DNA of 64,000 bases, taken from positions 372,001 through 436,000 of the forward strand of contig JACGZH010000005.1 of the NCBI GenBank assembly GCA_014706385.1, read 5' to 3'. Source of the DNA: Phaffia rhodozyma (Eukaryota; Basidiomycota; Tremellomycetes; Cystofilobasidiales; Mrakiaceae). Positions 44,992-57,648 of this stretch are shown in pieces (position 1 is the first letter of the stretch; each line of letters begins with the position of its first letter). A program made the position numbers and the translations under genes. The notes under the pieces were generated by a model, which ran no database searches, had not been told where the DNA came from, and saw nothing but the letters and a program-made list of their open reading frames with translations.

Positions 44992-47917
44992 ATGCCTCGA
45001 TTCTTTCATCCTTGTAAGTTCTCCGCATTGGCTTCTCCGATGCATTCTTTCCAACGTGTGTCTCAACGCTTACGGGCCCTCTTTTATCCGGGTTTGCTTT
45101 CCAGACGTCGGAAAGACGCTTCTAGCGCTTCCTCTAATTTACACCACGGGTTAGTCTATCTCATCTTCCATAGATCTATCATCTCTGGTCTGTGCTCGAT
45201 GACCTTTCGATGGACCGTTCAGGGAATCATATAATCTCAGATTCAGCCGGAGTAGGCGTTGACTCGTTCAATCTATTTCATTGTGCTTTACTTCGTCATT
45301 CCTCGGGGTGAATACGATACAGGATGGATGGGCTACTACATTGTTCGTGTGACCTAGCTTTCTGTTTCATTTCCTCTTTTAAGTCTATCGATCTTACCAG
45401 ATCTATCTTTCGCGCAACGTCAGTATACGGACGCCAAACGACGACTGGTTGTCTATGAGAGAAAACGCACGTTTGACCGTCGAATTCAAGAAACACATTA
45501 TCTAGGCGCAGAGCCAATCGACAACAAGAAGAGGCTGGCAGTTGGACATCTTTCAGAGCAAGACAAGGAACTCGTGCGACAGCGCTGGGCAAGCTTAAAG
45601 ATCTGGGGAAGATACGGTGAGCTCAAAGCTATTTCTTTCTTGTTCAGCTCCATTTGTAGCTGATCTCTCTTTGAACGCCTCACGTATCGATAGTGAACCC
45701 GTTCCCTGAATGGCGAGAGCAGGGTATGTATCTAGCCATGATGTCTGTTCTGGTGGTTCTGTACGCACATAACGCGCATGCGTCTAGCCTAATTTCATTT
45801 ATTTCTGTGACTCTAGGCATCTGGGAATGGTTCTTTTGGAAGCTTTTCCTAACACCCCTCTCAGCCATTTTTCCCACCGAAGAATATCCTTCCCTCGAGA
45901 TTCTCCAACAATTGACAGAGATTGTACAGCCTGATTTCGTGGAGCTCAAGAAATCATCCGTAGATGATCACAGGCTCAATTACACTTGGGTACGTCTATC
46001 CATCCTTTGTCGCATCAAATATCTCTTCCTAGGTCGCCTGTGACTTTATACATCTCTAACCACGGGAAGATATATCTTGACTCAATTGGTCGTACAGTTG
46101 GGACAGTCGACATCTTATGTTCAAATGGCAGGCCTCAAGATCCTAACGGATCCTATTTTTTCGTGAGTTCTTGTTGACTCTTCCGTTCATGAACTTCATT
46201 GCGCGACTTCGCTCGTGCCATCGTCTCGACTGAATGCTCACCGATTCCTGCGCGCCTCTATTATCTAACTTGTCTTTCTCAAAGGGACCGAACGCTCGAC
46301 AATCCACCTTTCCTGGGTCCGAGAAGGCTTCGACCAGCACCGTGCAACCTCCATGATCTCCCTGGAGTCGATGTCGTTCTCGTCTCCCACAAGTTGGTAC
46401 CCTTTGTCTGAACCATGTTAAAATCTTTGCGCTTACGGGCTACGCTCACCTGACGATACCTTCTTATGTATTCGCATAGTCACTTCGACCATCTGGATAT
46501 CAAAGCGGTCCATGAGCTTGGAAATACTGTATCTTGGTTTGTTCCGTTGGGGCTTAAGGACTGGTTCAACAAGGAAGGAGTTACCAACGTCACCGAACTA
46601 GAGTCGGTCCTTCTCTTCTCCCTTTTGGCAGATACAAAGAAGGTGAACGCGTTCGGCTACTGACGCATTTGAATCACTTGGGCTTCTGAACTGCTTGCAG
46701 CTGGTGGGAGTCGGCAAAATTCAGCCATCCAAGCTCATCTCAAGAATACAATATCACATGTACCCCAGCCATGGTGCGTTCTTTCTCTCTGTATCAACTG
46801 GTCTAGTCCAAATGCTCGAAAGGTCTAACTCTGCTGATTTTCATTATTATTTTGTTCGAGTAGCATTGGTCAGGTCGTAACGGATTGGACACCAACACGA
46901 CCCTTTGGGGTGGATTCCACGTAGAAGAAGTTGAGAAGCCAGGTCAAACCGAAGAGGCTTTATCGTTCTTCCATGCGGGTGATACCGGTTCGTTGTTCCG
47001 GTTTCCCTTCCTTCTTTTTCTTTTCTTTCTCCTGTTCTATCTTGTCTGTTCAACATGCGTTTTAAGTTCACTCTCAGTTGGCTGATTTGTTGGTTTGAAT
47101 CTCGAATGTCGCGCTTTCTCAGGTTACTCGGCCCATCTTTTTGAAGGCATCGGACAGGTCCTAGGACCAGTGACACTCGCTGCTATTGTAAGCCTAGCTA
47201 TCTCTTCGTTCTGTCATCAAGGTCTCTTCTTGTTTTGTTTTCACATACTAAACACTTTGAAGCACGATTGTTTCTGTCCAATTAGCCAATGGGGTCTTAT
47301 GGGCCGAGGTGGCATCTTTCAGTACGACTCCTTCTCTCTCATCGCCCTTTCTTTCTCCTTTTTCTAACCATCCCCTCACTCTTCGTGACGAAACCAGCTG
47401 CATCATACAGATCCTGAGGGAAGTGTTTTGATCTCTCAGGATGTAAGCGCGAAATACTCATTTGGAGTTCATTGGGGAACCTGGGTTATGAGTGATGAGG
47501 TTCGTCCTTCTTGTTTCTTTCCTCTCTTTCTACTTTACTCAAACTAAAATCTTATGCCATCCATTATAAACGAATCAATGATTAATAACAATAATAAAAA
47601 CCTTGTATAAATAAACAAACGATGAAACTCTAAAGCCTCCGACACTACCACCACAGGATTTAGAAATCGCAAAGGCAGAAATGGGCCTAGGGAACCAACC
47701 GGACGTGATGAGAGTGATTGACGTCGGCCGAACGGTCGTTCTTGATCCTTCTTCCTCCTCCTCCTCCTCTTCCTCTTCCTCTTCTTTGCCTTCCTCTTCC
47801 TCTTCTCCTCTTTCGACGCCATCCTCCTCCTCTTCTTTCACTTCTAAAACATCCATGTCTGCTTCGACCACTCCTTTGTCTGCCTCCCCTCTGGATTCTT
47901 CGGTGTTGTCATCATGA
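44992..47917 (+). CDS. N-acyl-phosphatidylethanolamine phospholipase D (NAPE-PLD, metallo-beta-lactamase fold)
   Basis: Zinc phosphodiesterase releasing N-acylethanolamines from NAPE; the yeast relative is Fmp30. Fourteen exons: 44992-45013, 45105-45149, 45401-45616, 45694-45723, 45817-45989, 46098-46162, 46285-46392, 46480-46602, 46701-46773, 46864-46987, 47123-47187, 47286-47321, 47398-47499 and 47657-47917; 480 residues. A short N-terminal hydrophobic segment ([11 protein letters not shown]) may anchor it. Core motifs are [23 protein letters not shown] (H219, H221, D223, H224), HWSGRNG (H286), HAGDTGYS (H322, D325), [17 protein letters not shown] and GVHWGTW (H385). All zinc ligands expected for the family are present. 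The C-terminus is an almost pure Ser run (47751-47813) plus a Ser/Thr tail, not part of the family fold. Confidence 0.93.
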
Positions 47918-48451
47918 TTCTTAGATACCCCTTACGGTCCTTCTCTCTTCTCTTTTTTTTTCTCTCCGTTTGGATCGTTCGTTCGTTCTATAGTTTACTG
48001 GTCGAATTAGATTCCTTCCCTTTCTAGGTCTTTTCAGTCTGTTTCTGTTTGGCTCCATTAATCCATCCATTTAAGAGTCTGGAAGAAAAAAGAAAAGAAA
48101 CGCGAGAATGAGGTCCACATCCAAGAACGAGAAGAGCCAAGGAAGAAAGGCAGTCAAAACACAGCGCGGACAGACAGGCGCAAACGAGGAGGGTATAGAT
48201 TAGAGTATATATGAAACGATGTTACAAAATGTTCTAGAGGGCAACGCCCGAATGGAAGGAATCAATAGAATAAGCAAGTCACAAGCAAAAAAAAGGTGAT
48301 TGATATAGTAATCATATGTAGAGATAACGTATGCATCTCGAGAGACAAATAATTACTCAGGACAACACGTCGCAGAAACACTGAACAAAAGAGGAACCAA
48401 AACAAGTAGAGGAAAAGGAGAGAGAGAAATGCAAAAGATGTTTCAGCCGAC
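47918..48451. other. 3' spacer between convergent NAPE-PLD and MFS genes
   Basis: No gene recognised. T-rich just after NAPE-PLD and A-rich toward the MFS stop, as expected for two 3' ends. Confidence 0.6.
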
Positions 48452-51400
48452 CTACACGGAAGAATCTCCGCTCAGGTCCCGCTGCCTCTTCTGCTTTTCT
48501 TTCTCCTGTCCTTCTGTCCCGGTTTCGGTCGCGTACAAAGTGGAGGACGAGAAGGACGTTCGAGGCATCCTGTTTTCCTCGTCCTCCTTGGCGGACGGGA
48601 TAGCCGGTTGAGTAGGAACTTGGGGCAAGATAAGAGAATCATTTTTGAGTAGCCAGGAGCAGCAGAAGCAGCAGAAGGAGGCGACGACACCATAGATGAA
48701 CACTGGTGCAATTGATTTGGAGTAACTGTTCGAGAGTCGAAGAAGGGAGGGGGATTCAGTTTAAGTATACCTTCTTAGAGAATTGACAGGGACAGGACGG
48801 TGCAAAAAGAAAATTAGATCAGACGTACGCAACAATGACATCAGCTCGGTAAACCTCGGGTACAACCGTCCGGATGGCGGCGACGCTGTCTCGAACGATG
48901 GACTGGTAGGCCTTGGGCATAGTGGGGGCATATTTATCTAGCTTGAAGATGATCAAGTTGTTGAATATCGAGGTAGCAACAGAAACTCCGACAATTCGAC
49001 CGATGAAACCGATAAAGGTAATGATACCGATAGCCCGGGAGATGAATCGGGGTTCATTTCTGAACTCAACTTGGCCGGCGATAATGATATTCTGGAGGAA
49101 CGCAGCAACGCCAACTCCAATGAGCGTCTGGAAACCGAGGATATAATTATGTCCTCTACCCCCGTCAATAGTCCAGTAGATCAATCCGCTGCCGTGAAAT
49201 ATTAAGAACAAATAAGAGATGATAAGTTCTCTCTCTCACTTCTGCAGAAGTACACCATTCAAGGATGAGTAGACTTACCATCCAAGCATTATTGGGAGAG
49301 GTCCAAAGCAGATGAGGTATTTGTAGTGACCGGTCTTCGCGACGACACTAGTTGATGTAAGTGTATCCAATGATCGGTGAGAAACAGAAAGCCCAATCAG
49401 AAAATCTGTAACAACGGTAAGGTAAAAGAGAAGAGCGTGCTTACCGTCCGATCATGACGATGAGAACGGTCTGAACGACAATCATGGAGAGTAAATCGAC
49501 TCCAGCTTTGGTGGCTGAGGTTCCGTAGATGGCCTGGAAGCTGGGAGAATTGAGTGCGCAAGAGCAAAGGACGTCAAGGTCACCGAAACAGATAGAACTT
49601 AAGTGGAGCGAAAGCGCGACATACGTGATGGACAAGTAATAGACAACGGCCATGAAAGTCATCCAACCGAAGAACCCAGTGAGGGACGCTCCGCTGAAAG
49701 TCAAGAAAGAGATCCCAGCAGGAGACAGGTCAGCTTGGGAGGGTTCGATATAAGCAGATATGTAGAGAGACGCACATGATAACTCTTCGTCGAAGGAACC
49801 GAATAGGGAACATAGCCTTCTCTGGCCCGATGTAAAGCGTCCATGCGCAGAAGATGGCCAGGGTAACAGGAATCATAATCAAGAGGACGATGACCCGAGC
49901 ATTTCCCCATGCATAGTCGACACCCCCGTACTGGAATGCGAGCTGCAGGGAAACAGATGAAGTAACATTTAGTACATCAAGAATAAGCTAAGACGACATG
50001 ATCAGCGCAAGTACGAACAGAAATGCAGGCGGTGTGGGCAATGGTGATTGCTGTTCCGACCCAATCGAGACCAAGAATTTTTCGCATAAAAGTCCTCGAG
50101 TCGTTTCCGGCGCCCAGAGCGGGTGCGGCTTTAAACAGGAGAGTAATCAAGACAAAAGCGACAGCTCCGATCGGAAGGTTGATGTAGAAGCACTAGAAAG
50201 TTGAAAGGTCAAGGCAGAGAAGGTTAATAGAAGAACAGAGGCGAACAGAAGAGTAGAATAGACTTGCCCATCTCCACGACACATGATCCGTCAAAACACC
50301 ACCGATCAGGGGTCCGAGAACGGAAGAGAGCCCGAAGCAGGCACCGAACAAAGCCATGTAAACTTTGGGAGGACGAAAGGCAATGTTCGTATTGACGACA
50401 GTTGGATCAGCTGATCATCGGGTTAGGAAAACACAGATAGCTAGATGAACTTACTCGGTCGCTCAGCTAGGGTTGTCAGCTCGACCGTGATTTGGAAGGC
50501 GGACGAGAAGATCCCGCCTGCTCCGAGTCCAGCTACCGCACGACCTATCAAACCCCCAAATAAATTCGTTATGTCAGTCGGACGCGCCTAAGGAAAAATG
50601 AGTGGGAGAGTGAAAAATAACTAGACGAACCAACGATGAGAACAACCATGCCAGGAGCGACTCCGCAAATGAGACTGCCGGCCTCAAAGATAAAGATGGC
50701 GATGAGGAGGATATATTTAGACGGGAACAAGGCCAACATCTGACCGTAAAGGAGAGTAAATCCGGCAAGGGTGAGGAAGAAACCGTTGGAGAGCCAGGCG
50801 ACTTGAGTGAGGGAATCAAACTGGGATACAATCTTGGGACTGTTCACAGGAAGGTTTGACGAGCGGAAAGAGGGGTTAGTCAGTGTATGGCCTATATTGA
50901 AGAATGATCTGATTGTACTCACATGGCGGTAGAGATGATCAGCTGGTCGACTATGATCAAGAGCAAATGGGAACCGAAAGAGAAAATCAGCCAACAGCGT
51001 GCAAGCCACAAACAACTTACACAGAAGACCACTTACGAGCAAACAAGAACACGCAGATCATCAGACTTCCGAAGACGACGACGAATTTGAATCGGCCTAA
51101 CGGAATCGGAGGAAGGTTCGGATTGTGGGCATTATGTGGACCGGCAGGTAGATTATTCACCGGAGCACTCCCGACCAAGGCCTTTTCGTTGTGTTCTCCC
51201 GAGGTTCGAACAGGACTCGACGGGATGGACATAACCTGTCCAGAGTTAGACTCTTTCAGGGCATCTTTCGGTTGATAGTCCACCAGGGTCGAAGGTGCCT
51301 GAAGATTGGATGATAACAGGACGATGAAACATTCGTCTCGATTAGGTCACAGTAAGATGTAGAGAAGGAAGGAACTCTGGACGGAGGCTTACCGAAGGAA

Positions 51401-51791
51401 GTCCAATTGCAGTCGTAGCGGCTCCTGGATCGATGCCGAGTGCTTTGCCTGCGGTCTTTGTAACACCGAGTTCTAGATCCGACATGGCATCCTCATCTGC
51501 CATCGAGTAAAAGTGAGTGGACACCGGAGAGTAATCAGACGGGGACAGGTGGTTCCTCTCGTTGTGCGAATCATACTGGTCATGTTGGGCATACTGATCG
51601 GAGCTCTCATCTTCATACACAGCGACGTGGGAACTCGGCTGGAAGCTGACACCATGTGCCCGTTTGGCTGGGGCTGAAGAGGCAGTCAATGGCGAGTCAC
51701 CCTCAGCGGCCGATACAGTGAACACTGGCTGTTCGGATGGTACCAACGACCGGCCGAGCGGAAGCGGACCGTCCACTGGGTGTGTAGACAT
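48452..51791 (-). CDS. Major facilitator superfamily exporter, DHA2 (14-helix drug:H+ antiporter) type
   Basis: Thirteen exons: 51393-51791, 51037-51298, 50923-50950, 50631-50839, 50455-50544, 50268-50410, 50019-50192, 49776-49942, 49625-49693, 49445-49540, 49279-49347, 48829-49188 and 48452-48725; 779 residues. Residues 1-205 are a long Ser/Asp/Pro-rich cytosolic N-terminus. Then [13 protein letters not shown] (DHA2 motif D1-like), [44 protein letters not shown] (motif C, antiporter) and [14 protein letters not shown] Cys-rich last helix ([11 protein letters not shown]) precedes a charged tail. SWRW-CFYINLP forms only if the intron at 50193-50267 is GC-AG (GCAAGT). The ERPTDPTVV..AFRPP stretch between helices 4 and 5 is longer than usual. 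Substrate unknown. Confidence 0.88.
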
Positions 51792-52701
51792 GGTGTATAT
51801 AGGCGTGGGTGAGTGTAAGTGTAGGAAAGGACGATAAATAGAAGAAAAACCTGAAGGAGAAAAATGAACGACGATGGGTTAGCGGAACGAGCGAGCGATG
51901 GCGAGAAAACAAACAGGGCAAGTAAGGGTGGGTGTTAGGATGAGGGAAGGAGAGAGAAAGAGAAAGCACAACGAAAGAAAGGAAAGGAGAGAAGAAGAAG
52001 AACGTACCGGCGAAGGACTTTTTGTCGTTTGTTGTTCTAGCAGAGAACAGGAACGTGCCAAGGAACAGGAATAATCAAGGAACAGGGACAGCCGAGCAAA
52101 GAAAGCTCGAGGGCGAAGAAGGAACAGGGAACACAAGAGGTCGATCGAAGGAACGAGAGGACAAAGAATGACGGACGAGGTCACCGATATATATCTTCGA
52201 ACGACCGGCCGGCCGAAGGAATTTCAGCCGGCCAACAAGCAACGTAAGTGATCAGAAGGATGAGCAAGCAGTCGGTGATGAGAGCGGACCGGCCGGCCCA
52301 GATAGGTATTTTTAACGATCGATGGGGATGTCTGGTTACTACCCGAGTCGCCTCTCGCCTATCGCCACTCTTGAACTTCTGCTGGATAGGAGATGACGAA
52401 ATACTGATTCGGCGCGACACATCGAGTTCACATATAAATAGCTTCTCGGTCTTTCCCATACTCAAGCCGTGGCCGAGGCCGAGAACGAGCAATCGATGAG
52501 ACCTGGCACAGCAGTTCCATCTTCATCAACTCACGTGTTTGTCGCGTTGTGACCGTCGCGTCCCACTGCACGCGTCTTTACTTGGCGCGTCGGTCAACAT
52601 GACCGTGTGCCTAGTCTGCTCTCATTTACTCTGGTCTGTTTCTCGTTCACAGACACACACATACATCCTCTCCACCGTTTCTCCCTTATACCTTTTCCAC
52701 A
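51792..52701. other. Divergent promoter region, MFS exporter / thymidylate synthase
   Basis: No gene. 51860-52170 is rich in GGAACAGG/GAACGAG-like purine words. GGCCGGCC palindromes occur at 52207-52214 and 52291-52298, with a related CCGGCC at 52228. ACGCGT lies at 52570-52575. The region ends in a pyrimidine/CA-rich leader. Confidence 0.6.
52570..52575. promoter_or_regulatory. MCB-like element ACGCGT upstream of thymidylate synthase
   Basis: ACGCGT is the MluI cell-cycle box bound by MBF/DSC1 (Mbp1-Swi6 type) and drives G1/S expression of TMP1/cdc21 and other DNA-synthesis genes in ascomycetes. Here it sits 127 bp before the start codon, with a related GGCGCGTC at 52584-52591. Position and gene fit; binding is inferred. 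Confidence 0.6.
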
Positions 52702-53849
<1,148 letters not shown>

Positions 53850-54326
53850 GTTGGGCCGGTGCGCGAACACGAAGTGCAGGATGTGTCTCATCTCGCCTGT
53901 CAGGATTGGCCTCTCTTTTTATTTCTTTCTTCATACATAATACCAGTCGGGATGACGAGTCCTTGTACAACATCATACAACATGGGTTTCCGTTCGACTT
54001 GAAACGAACAGAACGATGGAACGGGAACAAAGGATAAGATTCTTGTTCTTTTCTTTTTTGGTCTCACTTGTTGAGCCAAAGATTCTTCCGGAAGAATTTA
54101 GTAGTTGTAACTAGCTGCTTGGAGGATGACAATATAATGGAGAAGAGGAAAAGGAAGAAGAGAACTAGAAAGTGGAGAATCCGTTTACAACCGAGATAAG
54201 AAATCGAAACGAAAAACAAGAGAAAGGGAAAAAATTCTATGTCGATACTGCGAGGAAGAAGAGAAAAGGAGAAAAGAGAAGAAAAATCTAACCGGATCCA
54301 AACTAGACCCAAGGCCTGCCCGGCTT
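53850..54326. other. 3' spacer between convergent thymidylate synthase and LysM genes
   Basis: No gene seen. The right half (54110-54290) is purine-rich on the + strand and gives only Phe/Leu-rich artefact frames on the other. Confidence 0.6.
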
Positions 54327-56134
54327 CTAACCATCACCCACACCTCGCACAGCCGAGGCTTTCATCGGTCGCTCAGCTTCCAGCTGAGTCGTCTTGATAG
54401 ATCCTACGCTTCCATTCACGCTCGCTCCCGCGCCTGCGCCAGTGCTTGCTGGAAGGATGGAAGGATCGGCAAACCAGTTCATTCTTCGGGCCGGTTCTTT
54501 AGTTCGAGTTGATAGTGATGAAAGTTCCAATGGCGCTCCTTCTGTCGCTATCGATGTCGTCAAGTTCTGTATTTGTTTTTTTTCTTGTTCTTGCTGCTGC
54601 TGCTGTTGTTGTTGTTGTTGTTGTTCTGATTGTTGAGGTTTGCGGAAAGTTGTCGATAACGTAGGCGAGGAGGGAGAGAGGGGTAAATGTGAGGCATTCG
54701 CTCGGCTCTCGGAGGAATGCCGAATGTGCCGGACTGATTTTGATCTAGATGGAGGACGGCTCGTGGTCGAGATGTACGCTATAGGATTAGAAACAGTGCC
54801 GGTGTTTAATGGATCTAAGAACAAACTCGTCAGCCGGGTGGTTAATGATCCCGAAGAAGTCGTTGTCGTCGCAGGTTTGCCGGGTAACGTTCTCGATCTA
54901 GATGGGGAGATTGTTCTCGACCCGTTCGACGCTCGCCGAGGCCCAAGTCTCGAGGGTGAAGAAGGTGCCGCTGATCGTTCCAAACGAGTCGTCCATGAAT
55001 CTAGAGATGCCCGATTGGAAGCAGGTGTTGAACGGGGAAAGAATGAGAGTTCTGACGCAGGAAGTTTGATCACCGATAACACCCGTTCCGTTCCTTTGGA
55101 TGGGTTTGCCCCTGAACGGTTTAACCCTGACGATGCAGGTTGAGCTGTTGTGATAGATGCGACGGAAAGACTAGGTGAAGATGAATAGGCCATGTTAGTC
55201 GAACCGAGGAACGCAACGGCGGCTCCACTCCCTCCGGCGTGATCTTCGCTTATACTTGGGAAAGATCCGTTGGAGGCAGGATACGACCTCTCAGGGTGTT
55301 CGATCCCGTTGCCTTCGTTTGACGTTACCGACGACAGAAGGGATGAAGGAGGAGTCGAGGGCTTGAATAGAGTAACCTGACCTTCATTCGGCCCCCAAAT
55401 CAACGTCTCGCGCAGTGTACAAGCCTCGAGCGGGATGTGTAAAGTCTTTCGGAGATGGACTGAGTCGGTAGACCATAACTTGTTGACCTTTTTCAAGAGG
55501 GACAGCTACAAGACAAAGAAACACAAGAACAGGATACGAAGCCGTTGTCAACATTCAGTTCCGAGATACTCACAAAGACACTGATTCGGGGTACGAACAT
55601 CAATGCCGTACAGTAAGGCGAGTTTGGGCAATGTGTCTGTAGATTGAACCTATGAAACGATGAGGGAAACCTCGTTCCGTCATATTAGCATCCGCTCTCC
55701 TTAGCTTTCGTATCGCGTGTTCGGGTTGGTCGACTCCCAAACAAACTAACCTCGTGAACCAGCACACTCGACATTCGTTCTGATGAACTTCCCGAACCGC
55801 CATTTTCTCTCTTGCCAAGAAGATGGGACTCCAGGCTCGGGCGGTCACCAAAAGTTGACGACCAACCGACTTCCCCTCCCGAAACTCCACCGTCTAGACT
55901 ATCTCTTCCGACCCTTTCAAGTTCCTCCAGCGTCTCTGTTGTTCTTCGAACGAGATTCGGCCGGGTTGCCTCTATGGACGACCGAGCCTGAGCGGCCGTT
56001 TCCTGGGAGGCTAACGGATGAAGGCTCTGGGCCAACGCACTCGATGATCCGGGTCGTTTACGGAGAGACGCCGGATGCCCGTTTCCGTTGGTGTGCGAGT
56101 TGGAAATAGTAAGAGATTCGAACGCGATGTCCAT
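54327..56134 (-). CDS. LysM-domain protein, LYSMD-like, with long disordered C-terminus
   Basis: Exons are 55751-56134, 55599-55649 and 54327-55505, 537 residues. One LysM module spans the three exons: VLVHEVQSTDTLPKLALLYGID, then LSLLKKVNKLWSTDSVHLRKTLHIPLEAC. That is the 44-residue form of intracellular LYSMD1/2 proteins, without the cysteines of secreted chitin-binding LysM effectors. No signal peptide is present. The preferred start is ATG 56134, although the frame stays open upstream with a hydrophobic stretch. About 350 residues after the module are Ser/Thr/Pro-rich and include a poly-Gln run (54587-54635 on DNA). A role in membrane trafficking or oxidation resistance is suggested only by the family; nothing here proves it. 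Confidence 0.8.
54587..54635. repeat. (TGC/TGT)n repeat encoding poly-Gln
   Basis: Trinucleotide run read on the minus strand as about 13 Gln, flanked by Gln/Glu, inside the LysM protein gene. Mixed CAA and CAG codons suggest moderate age. Confidence 0.9.
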
Positions 56135-56525
56135 CCATGCGAGGAAGCCAGTTAAAGAAGCAATCAACAGGAGAGTGAAAGGAATACAGACAAAGAAGGT
56201 CGAAGACGAATGGTTGTTGGTGGGGGTGAGAGAGCCGGAAAGAGTTAGGAAACTCGCAGATGACCGAGACACTGCGCGCGCACACCTGATTTGATTCGAT
56301 TCGATTCATGAGCTCTAGTTTCAATAACATCATTCTCCCGTTTCACTTTGGTCGTTCTGTCTTATATCTCTCACAGCCAGTATTGATGTCGCTTGTAGAA
56401 GGAGAAGGAGAATTAGGCATAAGGGAAGTTAGGAATGAACAGAGTTCAAGCGGTTGTATGGCTGTATTCGCTTTTCGCCTGGTTGATTATCGTATTCACA
56501 CACATAGTTCCAGATACATTTTCTT
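56135..56525. other. Spacer between LysM gene and Hub1 locus
   Basis: Same-strand neighbours: 3' end of the Hub1 locus and promoter of the LysM gene. No further gene seen. An in-frame N-terminal extension of the LysM protein up to about 56270 cannot be ruled out. Confidence 0.5.
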
Positions 56526-57648
56526 CTAATACATTTCGAGACTCTAAACGGACACAGAGATATCGACGTAGACCCATAAGCACAAGCAGGGATATAACTC
56601 GTGAGTAAGGAAGAAAAGAGGGCCAATCGTGTACGGTATCATCCTTCGAAAACACGAAAAGAACTCACCATTCCGTCGTGGATTTCATAATCCTCCAGGG
56701 TGATATGATCTTTGAACGTTGTGTACCTTTGAACCAGACGGCAAGACGGTAACAGACTAGCCATGTCAGTGGCAGAACCACCTAAAACTGAGTGGTGATA
56801 TACGCATACACACCATTTCTTGAGCTGCACTTTCTTCGCGTTCGTTCCCGTCTGAGCGGCGATAAGCTTCTTGAGGTCACCTACCGTATCTCGAGGAGAG
56901 CATTTGACTCGCACTGTTAACCCAAGAGGAAGAAACAAAGACATTGTACATTGTCTATGACGCGCTTTAGTGAAAGAATACTGGAGGACGAACCTTTTCT
57001 TCCTAGACGATCGTTTGCAATCACTTCGATCATCGATCCTCCCATCATCGGTCTGACCAATATGAACATCAAGTATAAGGACGGAGAAACTCTCAGATAC
57101 TGGTCTAATTATCGGCTGGTCAAAATCTATTCCAAGTGAAGAACATACCGAGGAGGGGGGGCAGCCGCAGGAGCCACTGGTTTGGACGGATCTGCTGTTG
57201 ATGTCGGCAAACCAGCAGGACGTTCGGATGCAGGAGGAGGAGCTCTGGAAGACGAGGATGTGGAGGATGAACCTGGCCGGTCTCGTCTGTCGCTATCTCT
57301 GTCTCTGTCGTTTGAGTTGTAACCTCCTCTAGACCCATACCTGTCGTCTCCCCTGCCTCCGTATCTATCATCCCTTCCGTAATCTTCTCGTCGGTTGTAG
57401 TCACCCCTACGGTCGCCTTGAGACCCTCTGTCTTCTCTTCTGTCGTTTCTGCTTCGATAGTCGCCATGGTCTCGGCCAGAATCTCTGTATGATCCAGACC
57501 CAGAGCGAGGAGGGAGATCATCCAGAGGATCTCGACGCGAACTAGACTTCTTGTAGATATCCAGTTGCTTTGGAGCCTTGGGTTTAGAACGAACAGGAGA
57601 AGCCGAACGAGAACGGTCCCTAGGCCGGGAAGAAGGAGAAGCTGGCAT
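56526..57648 (-). CDS. HUB1: Predicted fusion: RS/RGG-rich domain - ubiquitin-like modifier Hub1 (UBL5)
   Basis: Hub1/UBL5 is a ubiquitin-like protein that binds spliceosomal Snu66 through HIND motifs and promotes use of weak or alternative splice sites. Exons are 57149-57648, 56994-57052, 56814-56913, 56669-56726 and 56526-56543, 244 residues. Residues 1-167 are rich in Arg, Ser, Asp and Gly ([25 protein letters not shown] repeats) and end APPPR. The join at GTATGT...TTGGTCAG gives [20 protein letters not shown] in frame. Residues 174-244 are Hub1: [59 protein letters not shown]. The HIND-contact Asp22 of Hub1 is present (Asp195 here). The last exon reads SLEMY-stop. Alternatively, two genes: a 173-codon RS protein ending at 57127 and a 71-residue Hub1 starting at 57033. 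Confidence 0.75.

Noticed and set aside
57127..57648. RS/RGG-rich frame as a stand-alone 173-codon gene
   Set aside because: Not excluded, but the GTATGT donor just before the stop and the in-frame join to Hub1 make the fusion the better model.
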